Below are positions 32,084 to 42,839 of a DNA stretch of 64,000 nucleotides, one piece after another. The translations under genes and the position numbers were made by a program. Within the stretch, counting starts at the first letter, position 1, and each line of letters opens with the position of its first letter. The notes under the pieces were generated by a model. The model ran no database searches, had not been told where the DNA came from, and worked only from the letters and a program-made list of their open reading frames with translations. Origin of the DNA: Pomphorhynchus laevis (lineage: Eukaryota > Acanthocephala > Palaeacanthocephala > Echinorhynchida > Pomphorhynchidae); NCBI GenBank assembly GCA_012934845.2, contig WNNJ02000022.1, positions 1-64,000 of the forward strand, in the 5' to 3' direction.

Positions 32084-32557
32084 GTGCAGAGTACTCGTGA
32101 TTATTTTTCACTGAATATCCTTCAGTGGAACTCGGGATGTGCTTCTGCCCTTAGACTTCAATCTGTTAAAGACGCAGATGTTATAGTCCTTCAGGAGACG
32201 CGGTCTATCCGTCTTCCCCAGGACATTACTCGATTTACCCCTAAGCACATATATTCCCACTATACTCCGTATATAACCCTACCTCACTCCTCTTCTTCTC
32301 ATGGACTCTTGACCTGAGTTAAGTGCTCCTTAAGGTCCTTCCTCCTATTAAACTACTCATGTCCCGACATGTCTTGTTTAGTAGTTTCACTCAGTAAGAA
32401 CGGTAAACGCATCAGTCTTGCCAACGTTTACATTCGTCCAGGGGAGATTCACAAGAACCGTGTCACCCTGGATAGTATTATCGACAGCGGCTACGACATG
32501 ATACTTGGGGATTTTAACGACAAAACTGGTCGTTGGATCAATGCAGCACATCGCTAA
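32084..32557 (+). pseudogene. LINE L2 ORF2, endonuclease part only
   Basis: This AP-endonuclease domain begins 'FSLNILQWNSG' and continues 'DADVIVLQETRSIRLPQD', 'YITLPHSSSS', an in-frame TGA (32315-32317) and then 'LANVYIRPGEIHKN' and 'YDMILGDFNDKTGRWINAA'. The motifs N (WNSG), E (QET), Y (YIRPG) and D/N (GDFND) correspond to APE catalytic residues. Similarity stops at 32556, before the SDH-type motif and the whole RT, so the copy is 3'-deleted. That is the reverse of the usual 5' truncation and implies a later deletion or rearrangement. Confidence 0.8.
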
Positions 32558-32559
32558 AT

Positions 32560-33284
32560 AATAATCAAACATTAAACTTAATTTTGTTGGTTTTGAATAT
32601 TTATATCAACACTTCCTCGGTGTAAACATTGATTTTAATAGTTTTATATTAAAATATAATTCGTATTAAAATGAATATGCAAATAATATGAAATATACCT
32701 TTAATTATAGTATATTTAAAATATAATTTTAAATTAATTCTTTAATTATATTTGAAAAATATAATTTTACAGTAATTAACTTAATAAAGAGCACAGAGGA
32801 ATTTTTAAGAATTTTTTTTAAAAGATAATTGCCATCACACATTTTCATTTTAATTTCGTTTTAATTTGCTTGTTCATTTGATTTTTATTTAATTTGATTT
32901 ACAAATGTATTGATCTCCTTAAGGTAGAGGGATATTTTAAAATTAACTAAAAACGAATTCTAATACATTTAAATACAGCATTTTTGTCATAACAAATTAA
33001 AGATATCAACAATTTGTGCAAAATACGTTTAAATTGTTTAACTTTTACAATCATATGCTTTACTAAGACGTTGCATTTTAAATAATTAAATAAAAAATAA
33101 TTATAAACAATAAATAACATTTCTTTTTTGGAGTGTCTGACATTAAATTTATCTTTTTATTGTTTGTTACAAGATGTAACAAGACGTAGCTTGTGTTTAA
33201 ATAAGATATAAATTTTATTTGACTTTCAAATTTAATATTTATATATTGAAATTAACTAAAAACGAATTCTACTGAATTGTAAAT
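32560..33284. other. AT-rich DNA, nothing recognised
   Basis: No gene or structured repeat is seen. Confidence 0.6.
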
Positions 33285-33517
33285 AGTTGATTATGATCCA
33301 TTATTGATAAAGAATTATTCGCGCTGGATCAAAAGAGGGGAAATTTTATTTGACATTACGCTGACCTCTCTTAGTATTTCCAGATAATTTATCGAGAATT
33401 TCAGATAAGTCATTTTTAAATAAGTTATCGAGAAATTTCTAAAGATGCTAACAGAGGTAAGCGAAATATCCAATAAAACTTTCCTCCCTTTTTGATCAAG
33501 CTCTAATAATTCTTTAA
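33285..33517. mobile_element. MITE-like element, copy M3
   Basis: The left side 'aatagttgattatgatccat' leads into 'gaattattcgcgctggatca'. The right side ends 'gatcaagctctaataattct'. The internal arms 'catctttagaaat'/'agtatttccag' are degenerate. The 5' extension ('aatagttgat..tgatccatta') is shared with M4 and M5, so the element may extend beyond the inner terminal repeats. Confidence 0.6.
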
Positions 33518-33519
33518 TT

Positions 33520-35205
33520 CTAATACAATTTGAATACATCATTTTTGTATTTGTTTTATGGTTATAAAATGAATTAAAATTTATATAAAAACGAATAAAC
33601 GATAAAAACAATTTGTGCAAAATACTTTTAAATTGTTTAATTTTTGCAATCATATGCTTTACTACGAGATATTATTACAAGATATAACAAGAATTAATTA
33701 ATGTTCGATTAAGAGTTAAATTTCATTTGACTTCCAAGTTTTATATTCATATTTAAAAACAATCAGTAAGACAGCCTTTTCCTTTTTTGTTATTCAAGCG
33801 ACTGTTTGCCATTTGAAAACAGAATGTTTAAAATTCAACATTATAATGTTGTTTTGAAAACAACATTTTAATTAAGCATACATCGCAACAGTAACAATCG
33901 CAACAGTCTGCAGCTGTAGACTATATCTATTTTAGCTTACTTCAAATTGTATAATATTTGAAAATACACGTGAATTTTTAAGAATTCACATTTCTTATTT
34001 TTGCCTTTCTAAAATATTTTTATACTGTTTTATTGCTTTGTATAAGATAGACACTCACTGAGGTTACAGTAAAATTGCCTTTGACTCACAACGATATAGT
34101 ATATCTATAGACGTTACAGTTACATGACATTTGATCCCTATTGTGCTAATTTAAATGTTAGCTCGCTATAATTTTAAAAGGCAAGATTGCTATTTAGCAT
34201 GCCTACAATATGTCAACCTTACAAATGTAGAGTAGATAATACATGGTTAAAAAAGTAGTTTCAACAAATTTTGATTGAATCACCTTTTGTTCTTCGTTTG
34301 TTGTTCAAAGACAAAATTTATGTATAAAGTTCATTTACAAAATGTTGAAAATTTTATGTTGTTAAAAAGTTGCATATATAAATACACGAGTTTCCCAGAG
34401 CGAAGTTAAATTTTCCTAAACGAAGATCAAGGCGTAGTTTAAATATTTTATCATTCTGATTGAAATTATTATAAGTCAAATATATTGACAAGCCCATTTT
34501 CTCGACATCATAATTTGCCATTCTGACAATTATTATAGGCCGTAAGTATTTATATATGCAGATTAACTTATTAATGATTTAAAACACTTCATATGGATTG
34601 ACAAACCCCTTTTTCAACTCTATATTTTTATAACTTAGTTGATTAAAACTTTAAAAGTTTTTGCTTCTTTGTATATTTTTGCAATAAAGTATTTTCAAAT
34701 TTAATTCAAATACGAATAATATATTTTAGTTGATTTATAAATATTCAAATTATCAATATTTATATTGTATACAAATTTTAATAAATTATTAAAATTGCAA
34801 ATGAATTACAATTGTGTATTAAATACTATTTCACACTGTTAAATAATAACATTGACGATTATCTAAATTAAGATTGGCTAATCTAGTAAATCAATTTCTT
34901 ACTTTCACACAGAGCACTAAATATTTACCTGATAATTGAGAAAAGTATTTTAAACATCATCCGTGACAATGTAAGCATTATAATTAACATTTGAGTATCA
35001 TTTTAACTGCTAATTGACAAGGTGATATTTTATAAAGAGTTTAATATAGATATGATTACTACTTTTATTATAGACTCAACTTTTAACTGAATTGTCTTTG
35101 TTTTATAAAATTATAACAAATATCATAGCGTATTCTTCAAAACCTATCCTAATAAAAGGATTATTTTAACATTTCATCTTTGATTTGCATTATAATGCAG
35201 GGAAG
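33520..35205. other. AT-rich DNA, nothing recognised
   Basis: No coding region or repeat can be supported here. Confidence 0.6.
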
Positions 35206-35208
35206 TAG

Positions 35209-35660
35209 AGCTGCAATATGTTTAATTTAGCGATTGAGTGTCATTATTGTAATTAGTAACGCTTCATGCATGATAGAGTCAACAGCAGACCGATGCTTTC
35301 TCTATTCGAGTTTTAACATTATTGTGTTTTTACTTATTTGAATTATTTAATATATTTAATTATTTTAAATACTTGTTTAAATGTAGTGCGTATTATTATT
35401 TAAAATCCTCCCTTAAATATTATGCTTAAATATAGAGCTGCAAAATTTTAAATTTAGCCATTGAGTGTCATTATTTTAATTAGTAACGCTTTATATATGA
35501 TGGAGTCAGCAGTAGACCGTGGTTTGCTCTATTCGAGATTTAAAAATTTTACGTTTAAACTTATTTTAATTATGTTGTATATTTTAATTATTTTAAATCC
35601 TTGTTTAAATATTGTGCGTATTAATATTTTAAATACTTGCTTAAATACTGTAAAGTAATA
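35209..35660. repeat. ~224 bp tandem duplication
   Basis: 'agagctgcaatatgtttaat' with 'gattgagtgtcattattgta' (from 35209) is repeated from 35433 as 'agagctgcaaaattttaaat' with 'cattgagtgtcattatttta'. Both continue through 'attagtaacgct' and 'ctctattcgag'. The two copies are diverged, so the duplication is not recent. Confidence 0.75.
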
Positions 35661-35756
35661 GTTTCAATATTGTGTGTATTAAATCCTTGTTTAAATATTA
35701 TGTTATGAATAGTCCAATATTTATTTTGCTTTCAAATTTTCAACAATAATAGTAAT

Positions 35757-36410
35757 ACGACGCCTCCTGCGTCGGTCTTTCAGAACTTATCATCGTTATC
35801 TCAGACTATCTTCAGAACTTGATTCATCCTTTTATCGTAGCCAATTCTTTGCTCTTCGTCGTTCGCATAGGCAACTTCTGCGTTCTAAGGCACATATTTT
35901 GGCGAAACAAACTGGCTTCCACTACGCACTCTCGAACTAAATGGAAAACTATCAATTATCTACTTTCTCGTTCCTCTGTCATCTCCACTCTTGATCATTT
36001 TCAATTCTCCGATTACCTAATTTCAAAGCTATCTCTCTAATCGATTAGATCATAGTTTTTCCACAACTTCTGCTATCCCGTCTATTTGTATCCCTAAGCT
36101 CTTTTACGTACGTATAGACTCTGAAGATTATGCATCTTGCCTTCTTGTTTCGTCACCATGTAAGTCCTCTCCTGCCGATCCCATTCCTATTCGAATTCTC
36201 AAATTGTTGTTCACTTACTTCACATCTTTCATTACCAGCATATTAAACTACTTGTTCCGGAATGAAATATTTCCTGATTTTTAGAAAGCGGTCATTGTTC
36301 GTTCCCTATTTAAAAATCCTCTTTTGACTACTCTCTTTCTTCATCCTTTCATCTAATATCAATTCTACTAACCTTATCTAAAATTCATTAACACCATGTC
36401 TCTTTGATCA
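35757..36410 (+). pseudogene. CR1/L2-like LINE fragment (ORF2 middle part)
   Basis: This stretch is nucleotide-similar to 40745-41390 of the CR1/L2-like element downstream, e.g. 'cttatcatcgttatctca', 'cttgattcatccttttatcg' and 'ctctcctgccgatcccat'. It covers the linker between endonuclease and RT and the start of the RT ('ACCTTATCTAAAATTC' equals the 'PTLSKIL' block). Both ends are truncated and the frame is broken. A second copy of this family 5 kb upstream of the longer one shows the family was active more than once. Confidence 0.8.
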
Positions 36411-36427
36411 TATCCGAAGAAATGATA

Positions 36428-36512
36428 TTCCTGAAGTGGATATTTCCTGATGTAATTGCGGTCGCCATTACCACAGGAAATATCAACTTTAGGAATGACC
36501 ATTACATCAGGA
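36428..36512. repeat. Nested inverted repeats
   Basis: 'attcctgaagtggatatttc' plus 'ct' (36428-36449) pairs with 'aggaaatatcaactttagga' plus 'at' (36477-36498, two mismatches). 'cctgatgtaat' (36448-36458) pairs with 'attacatcagg' (36502-36512). The arrangement could fold as alternative hairpins. No element family is recognised. Confidence 0.65.
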
Positions 36513-36740
36513 TGACAGTTACCATCAATGGCAACTATTTATATAGTGAATAATATTTTTTCCTTGGTTCCTAAAATTAACAATTGCTAAATTCAAAGAA
36601 ATTGATAACTTAAATATCTTAAATATTTTATTATAGCAAATACTTTAATCTGCATGTTTTAATCTTGATTTATGTACATTTCTCGAATGACAGAATGAAT
36701 TTATATGGTACATTTTAATTTTAAACTGTGTTAATTTTAG

Positions 36741-37021
36741 ATGCCTAGAGTAAACTGGTGTTGCTGGATTGTCATGTGTTTAGTTATGCGAGTAGTTACT
36801 ATTTCACAGAGAGTATGTGATCTAAGCAACATAGGGTTAAATGAGATACACGATATTATGAAACATATTGCTTCCGCTTTAAATACCGAGAATAGATCAA
36901 ATAGACAAACTTCAGTATTTACAAGGCATTCAAATAATTGCTGAACTTATAAAAAATAACTACTCTTGGCAATGCGAAGAGGTACAAGTATTGTTTAAAA
37001 ATTTTAATAAGTATACATATT
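36741..37021 (+). pseudogene. Unrecognised ORF remnant
   Basis: A 67-codon frame starts at an ATG directly preceded by a pyrimidine/'ttttag' tract that could be a splice acceptor. It reads 'RVNWCCWIVMCLVMRVV' (a hydrophobic segment that could be a signal or membrane helix) and then 'QRVCDLSNIGLNEIHDIMKH'. In the next frame the sequence stays open as 'IDQIDKLQYLQGIQIIAELI' followed by 'KNNYSWQCEEVQVLFKNFNK', also protein-like. The two together may be an exon or gene remnant broken by a frame change. It is the only stretch in the window that does not look like a mobile element, but it could still be chance. Confidence 0.25.
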
Positions 37022-37615
37022 GAAAGATTTTCTAAATGCTAATACAAATATTTTAAATCTTTTGTTGTTCTACTTTTTTATGAGTTTCAGTATAACTCTA
37101 TATTTTTTTCTTTAATACCAATTGTTCATATTCTTTTTCGATACACTAATTTACTAATATCTTTTTTATAAATATATAAACCTATATAGCGATTATAAAT
37201 ATATTATATTTCTATTTTCAACAGAAAAATCGTGAAGAGTCTAAAATTTATTTTGTTTTCAAATTTTCAACCACTACTGCGGTCATCATAAGGAAAACGT
37301 TATTACACACGTTACAACAAACATATAATCAAAAACATATCCGGGGGAAACATACCAAAAGTTAACCTGGAAAAATAAATTTATCATTTGTAATCAGGTG
37401 GGTAGGCACATCCGGTTTATTACCCTCGAAGTTGTTGTCGGAATCTAGGATATGTAATATGCTAGCCTCTTTTATTTTTTGCCTTATATCACTTCAGAGG
37501 GTTATAACAAAAGTGATAGCTTTCGTTATAGCTTTTTTGAATTGCTTTCGTTTTAGCTTTTCTGTAAACACGAAATACCAGACCGATGCTTACAAAATAA
37601 AGTACCGTGAAAACA
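37022..37615. other. AT-rich DNA with a GC-richer patch
   Basis: No gene is seen. A tract near 37250 ('attttgttttcaaattttc') resembles one at 35724 just before the CR1-like fragment. The patch 37397-37450 is less AT-rich and unassigned. Confidence 0.45.
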
Positions 37616-38375
37616 AGTGCTTCCATACGCTAGTCTTAACACATGTTGCAGATTTTATAGTCTTTCAGAAGACGCGGTCTATTCGTATTCCCCAGGACAT
37701 TACTCGATTTATTCCAAAGCATATTTGTTCCCACTATACTTTGTACATAACCCACCTCACTCCTCTTCATCTCAAACTCGATTTATTCCAAAGCATATTT
37801 GTTCCCACTATACTTTGTACATAACCCACCTCACTCCTCTTCATCTCAAGGACTCTTGACCTTAGTTAAAAGCTCATAAAGGTCATCGCTCCTGTTAAAT
37901 TACTCGTGTCCAGTCATGTCTTGTTTGGTAGTTTCACTCTGTAAGAACGGTAAACGTATTAATCTAGCCAATGTCTACATCCGTCCAGGAGAGATTCACA
38001 AGAACCGTGACCTCCTGGATAGTATTATTGACAGCGGCTATGACTTAATACTTGGAGACTTCAACGACATAACTAGTTGTTGGATCAACGCAGCACTTCG
38101 CAGAGCTAGGAACGCTTATCTTATTTACAAACCTCTGTCCACTACCTTTCATTGCACATCAACAAATTCTATCCTCGACATTTTACTGCTTCAATCGAGG
38201 TCGTGGTTAAAACCCCTCTGCACGGAGCAGTCGCGTCAGCAAATGTCCACCTCTCATGACCTAAATTGTTGGAGAATACAGGAAGATATGTTGCTTCGAA
38301 GGAGATTTCACTTTGATCCGATCAGAGTAGCCCTCTTTCAGGTGGCTATCCAACTCTTTCCCGAATTGAAAATTG
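37616..38375 (+). pseudogene. LINE L3, endonuclease fragment
   Basis: This is an APE domain of the L2/L4/L5 family: 'FQKTRSIRIPQDITRF' (QKT for QET), a 74 bp internal tandem duplication, 'LANVYIRPGEIHKNRDLLDS', 'YDLILGDFND', 'LIYKPLSTTFHCTSTNS', 'STSHDLNCW' (SHD-type motif), 'RRRFHFDPIRVALFQVAIQL' and 'FPEL'. Similarity to L5 stops at about 38370. The reading frame continues without a break into an unrelated endonuclease fragment (next entry). RT is absent. Confidence 0.8.
37703..37850. repeat. 74 bp perfect tandem duplication in L3
   Basis: The unit starting 'ctcgatttattccaaagcat' occurs at 37703-37776 and again at 37777-37850 with no differences. The host LINE fragment is much more decayed than the duplication, so the duplication is younger. 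Confidence 0.9.
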
Positions 38376-38520
38376 GTGGTAGGATGGAGCGTACGTTTTT
38401 TGACATATGCATTTTCAACGAAGGAACTCGATTCTATAATTCACAATCGTCGGTTGATTGCTTCGAACATTATGAGCAACGAAAGTGAAGCAAGTGCGAA
38501 GAAGGGATACCACAGCTCCT
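38376..38520 (+). pseudogene. REL-endonuclease LINE fragment fused in frame to L3
   Basis: The C-terminal end of the 190-codon frame 37916-38488 reads 'GGRMERTFFDICIFN' followed by 'SSVDCFEHYEQRK'. This matches the final endonuclease part of A2 ('TDRSFIDICILN') and B ('DERTFLDVSVFS' and 'EYNENRKISKYEERV'). Nothing of that element upstream of this point is present, so it is a ~45-codon 3' fragment joined directly to L3. Confidence 0.7.
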
Positions 38521-38581
38521 TATTAAAAAAGTTAGAGATCTAATATACATACATTTGAGATAAAATACATACAAGTGATTT

Positions 38582-38621
38582 GAATAACATACAGTGCAAT
38601 TGAATAACATACAGTCCAATC
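38582..38621. repeat. 20 bp tandem pair before CR1-like ORF1
   Basis: 'gaataacatacagtgcaatt' is followed at once by 'gaataacatacagtccaatc'. It lies in what should be the 5' UTR of the CR1/L2-like element. Confidence 0.85.
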
Positions 38622-38632
38622 ATCAAATCACC

Positions 38633-39699
38633 ATGACAGAACAGTCTGCGAATAAGCGATGCGGACCTTGTAATGGTCAAACAGCTGTTTGTAAGGGCTG
38701 TGTATGCGTTCGAAATGGTAAGCAATGCATTAATTATTGTGCACACCGATGCTCAAATCGAGAACGATTGATTCCATCCAATAAATATAACGACAAACAT
38801 ACAGCAAAATTCTCAACACCATATTCGAACAACGATGAACTGGGAATGACAGTAAACGCCGTGGAGACTATCTCCATCGAAATTAAGTGTACTACGGATA
38901 ATTGCAACGTGTATTCAACGGTAATCCTTCCGAGAAGGCTTTCTAGAGATTTACTGGCCCAAGATTATCTCTGTGGATTTTGTGCAGCCAAAGCAATCAA
39001 CGAAACCCGAATCGAAATAACTAAACTTAAAAGCCACTTAATATCAAATGATTCAAATAGTTGCTGGGCAAAAAAGAGCGTATACATAGAATAGTAAATG
39101 AGTCTATCAACTCCTCCCTCATCCGTTGCATCAATAAGCAGGTATCTCATGATGTTTGTTCTTTTCAAAGCACACCAGAGGTAGATAAATCTTGTTCTAA
39201 ATTAGCAAACTCTCTTGATAGGGAAAGCGCTAGGGCCTCACATCTGATAGTTCGTAATTTATCCGTTTCTGAAAGCGAGCAACAAGTTATATTAAATCTT
39301 TTTGAGGAAATCGGTTGTCCTTTGGTCGGACAAAAACTAGACTTTCATCGACTCCCTGCACTTCATACTAACTCCCCTTCATGGGTTAAGGTAAAAACTA
39401 GCGTCAGCCATGTGGAATGATCTTTAAAATCTCCGTTTAAGCTTAAGAATTCATCTCTCTTTCATACGGTGTACTTGTGCCCTGATTTGTCGAAACTTGA
39501 ACAAAATGAACTTAAAAGACTACGGAAAGAATTATCCGAACGAAAAAAGTCAGACCCAAGTAAGCGATATTTTATTAGAGGACATAAGATATTGGTTTCA
39601 TCAAGTAGGGAAGCCCACGCAGTAAATGTGAGCTTAGCAGTACTCGGAGAAGTTTCGTCTACAAGCAACAACAATCTTTCTAACCCAGCCAATATATGA
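38633..39699 (+). pseudogene. CR1/L2-like LINE ORF1 (CXC-like, PHD-like and RRM-like regions)
   Basis: This ORF1 starts with a dense Cys cluster 'RCGPCNGQTAVCKGC', 'CVCVRNGKQCINYCAHRC' (38660-38760), similar in spacing to CXC-type zinc motifs and to the patch in A1. A second Cys group follows ('IKCTTDNCNVY' to 'YLCGFC', about 38880-38980), resembling a PHD-like finger. The next part (from 39061 in another frame) contains 'ASHLIVRNLSVSESEQQV' and 'NLFEEIGC', typical of the RRM-like fold of LINE ORF1 proteins. A C-terminal part has 'YLCPDLSKLEQNELKRLRKE' (39469-39530) with a basic helix. Three frame pieces remain. The last piece is in frame with ORF2 and separated from it only by a TGA at 39697-39699. 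Confidence 0.7.
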
Positions 39700-42641
39700 C
39701 AAACGATTGAAAATGATTTAAAGGTAAATCCTCCAGCAAAACTTCAAGTAAATCATCCGGGGTATCCTCTAATTGATTCTACTCTACTGCTCCCCAAAAC
39801 TTCCTGGAAAGTAGCCGTTTTAAATATCCGCTCTCTTAGTAACAAGGTTGATTCAGTATATGATCTTTTCTTCCATAAATCTTTGGATGTTTTGTGTTTA
39901 ACCGAATCTTGGCACGTTGATAAGAATGATTACTCTCTTAAACGCCTCCGCTCTTTAAATCTCTCTGTGGTCGATAAGGCTCTTCAACGACCTATTAGTT
40001 CAAATCGATCAATTAACCACGGTGGTCTTATAGCTTTCTCTCATCATTTGTTTCCATTGCAATCATTACGGTTGCCATTTGTTCCTCTCACTTTCGAACT
40101 ACATGGGTTCCGTGTAAAAGCCGGCTCGTTGTTTCTCAATATCTACTTACTCTATCGGCCTGGATCATGTCATCCGTCTGACTCTTTTTTCTGTGAACTG
40201 TCAAACTTACTTTCTTTCATCTTCCTCTCCGGTTTACCTTGCGTTGTACTAGGTGATATAAATGTTCGCTTAGACTGTCCTCGTGATTCCAATACCCTAA
40301 AGACGATTTCTACATTTAACGATCATGATTTTCAAATCATGTCTCCTCATTATTCTTCTGATACCCATATTCTTGGCGGTACCCTTAATATTGTTGCCCT
40401 ACCTACGCGTCTTGCCTTGTCTTCTTCATTGTGCATATCTGATCCTGCTCTATCCGACCACCTCCTTGTTACATGTTCTCTCCCTTTGTTAAAAATCAAT
40501 GTTCCTGCGAAAATTATCTCGTGTCGTTCTTGGAAATTCCTCGACTTTTCCCTTCTTCGCTCTCATATTAACCGCTCTCCGTTAATGTATCCTTCTTCTA
40601 TCTACCAATCCCCTAATTACTTATGTACCCTCTTTGACAATGTATTTTGCTCTCTCTATCCTCGATGAAATTCTTCCTCTTAAAACTTTTGTTCAATCAC
40701 GGCAAAATCTTGCAACATGGTTCGACTCTAAGTGTGTGACTTCAAAACGCCTCCTGCGTTGTTCTTTCAGAACTTATCATCGTTATCTCATACTATCTTC
40801 AGAACTTGATTCATCCTTTTATCGTAACAAATTCTTTGCTCTACGTCGTTCGCATAGGCAACTTCTGCGTTCTAAGGCACATAGTTTTTGGCGAAGCAAA
40901 CTGGCTTCCGCTAATGACTCTCGAACTAAATGGAAAACTCTTAATTCTCTACTTTCTCGTTCCTCTGTCACCTCCACTCTTGATCCTTCTCAATTCTCCG
41001 ATTACCTAATTTCAAAAACTGTTTCTCTAATCGATTCGATCATCGTCCTTCCACAAATTTATTGTATCTCGTCTGTTCGTATCCCTGAGCTCTTTTATCT
41101 ACTTGCGGTATCTGATGAGGTATCTTGCCTTCTTATTTCTTTAACTTGTAAGTCCTCTCCTGCCGATCCCATCCCTACTCGAATTCTCAAATTGTTGTCA
41201 ACAGACTTAAACCTTTCCATACCAGCCTCTTTAACTCGTCAATAGTGAATGGAATATTTCCTATTCTTTGGAAAACGTCCATTGTTCGTCCCCTACTAAA
41301 AAAGCCCTCTCTTGACCCCTCTCTTCCTTCATCTTATCGCCCAATATTAATTCTACCAACCCTTTCTAAAATTCTTGAACACCTTGTCTTAGATCAGATA
41401 AACAAGTATCTCTCTTCATCGCAACACTACCCTTCTTTTCAATCTGCTTTCCGCTCCAATCATTCCACCGAACTAGCATGTCATTAAGTATTTTCTAATC
41501 TGCTCTCCGCTCGTGCCAAAGGACTGTGTAGTGTGTTAATATCGCTCCATTTTTCATCTGCATTCGCATTGTCGATCACAAAATCCTTCTTTTTCGTCTT
41601 CGCTATCACTATGGCTTCTATTCGTTCACCTTAGCTTGGTTCTCTTCATATCTCTCCGATCGATCATTTTCAGTCCATTCTAATTCAATGTGTTCTCTTC
41701 TATCTTCTATCTCGTCTGGTGTACCTCAAGTTTCTGTACTTCGCCCTATTATATTTACGCTTCTTTTTTGATATTTATCTTGTATAACTAGTAAATTCTG
41801 ATTTAGGGTAATGCAGTACGCTGATAATATACCTCTTTATTCTCATTCGTCTCCTCATTCCCGAAGCCAACGTTTTGTATCCGCATCTAATTGTCTTCAT
41901 TCTCGATCAAACATCTTATTTCTTCGCACATGTCCCTCAATCCTACCAAATCTAAAGTGTTATGGATTTTACCCTCTACTGTTTATGTATTTCCTTCTTC
42001 TCTGTATCCTCAGACCACAATTATTCCTGTTGCAGATAAACTAGTATTTCTAGGCGTTCACTTTGACAATAACCTGCATTTCGATCCCTTCATTCGTGAT
42101 AAAACTAGGTCTACAAATATTCTTCTCCGTGATATTCGTCTCGTCAGAAATTCTCTAGATTTTAGTTCATGTAAATCTCTTATCTCCTCCCTTCTTTTCC
42201 CAAGTATTGATTACTGTCTTAGTCTTCTCTTCAAAGTCATCCCTTAAACCTCTTCAACGCCTCATTAACTCTGCGGTGCGCATCCTTTTTCGACTTCGTA
42301 AATTCGATCATATATCTTCCTATTTATCAAAACTTGGATGGCTAAGTATTGAACATCGCGTTCGTTTTCGTCTGCTTTGCCTGACTTATCGCCTTCGTTA
42401 TTGTAATTCTCCTTCTTATCTTTATCTGCCAACTCTAAGTGAATCTCGATGTCTTTCTACTCACCTACGTTCCTGTGATTCTCTTCTGCTACACGTACCT
42501 ATTCACTCAACCAACTTCGGCCGTCGATCCCTACATATCGCTGCTCCTCTCCTTTGGAATTCCTTACCTAATCATCTGCGATCATCATCCTCACTCCGAT
42601 TTTTCAAAAAGCAGATAAAATCGATGCTACTAAACGATTAA
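39700..42641 (+). pseudogene. CR1/L2-like LINE ORF2 (APE endonuclease and RT)
   Basis: The endonuclease is nearly intact to 40668: 'VAVLNIRSLSNKVDSV', 'LDVLCLTESW', 'YLLYRPGS', 'VVLGDINVRLD', 'SDHLLVTCSLP'. A frame change leads to the linker (40634-41245), then the RT fingers 'TSIVRPLLKKPSLDPSLPSS', 'YRPILILPTLSKILEHLVLD' and 'FQSAFRSNHSTELA' (41245-41487). The palm is degenerate: a poor motif A, 'SGVPQVSVLRPIIF' (about 41718-41760) and 'QYADNIPLYS' for YADD (41811-41840). The thumb and C-terminus are good (42207-42641): 'LQRLINSAVRILFRL', 'HISSYLSKLGWLSIEHRVRF', 'RRSLHIAAPLLWNSLP' and 'FFKKQIKSML'. This architecture is that of CR1/L2/Jockey-type LINEs. Some five or six breaks are evident. 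Confidence 0.85.
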
Positions 42642-42655
42642 CTTTTTTATATGTT

Positions 42656-42832
42656 TCGCTTTTGTGGGCTTGTAAGCACACAGTCTGTGTGCATTTGCCA
42701 CATTGAAAAAACTTTCAACTTTCAAATTATGGTCGATATCACAATGTTTTTGAGCACCCCACCTTCGCTTTTGTGGGCTTGTAAGCACACAGTCTGCGTG
42801 CATTTGCCACATTAAAAAACGTTCCTTTTTTA
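42656..42832 (+). repeat. Duplicated 3' UTR unit of the CR1/L2-like LINE
   Basis: 'cgcttttgtgggcttgtaag' with 'cacacagtctgtgtgcattt' occurs at about 42656 and again at about 42768 (with 'gcgtgcattt'), a period near 112 bp. CR1-like elements commonly end in short 3' repeats, so this pair probably represents the element's own 3' end. Confidence 0.7.
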
Positions 42833-42839
42833 AACATGT

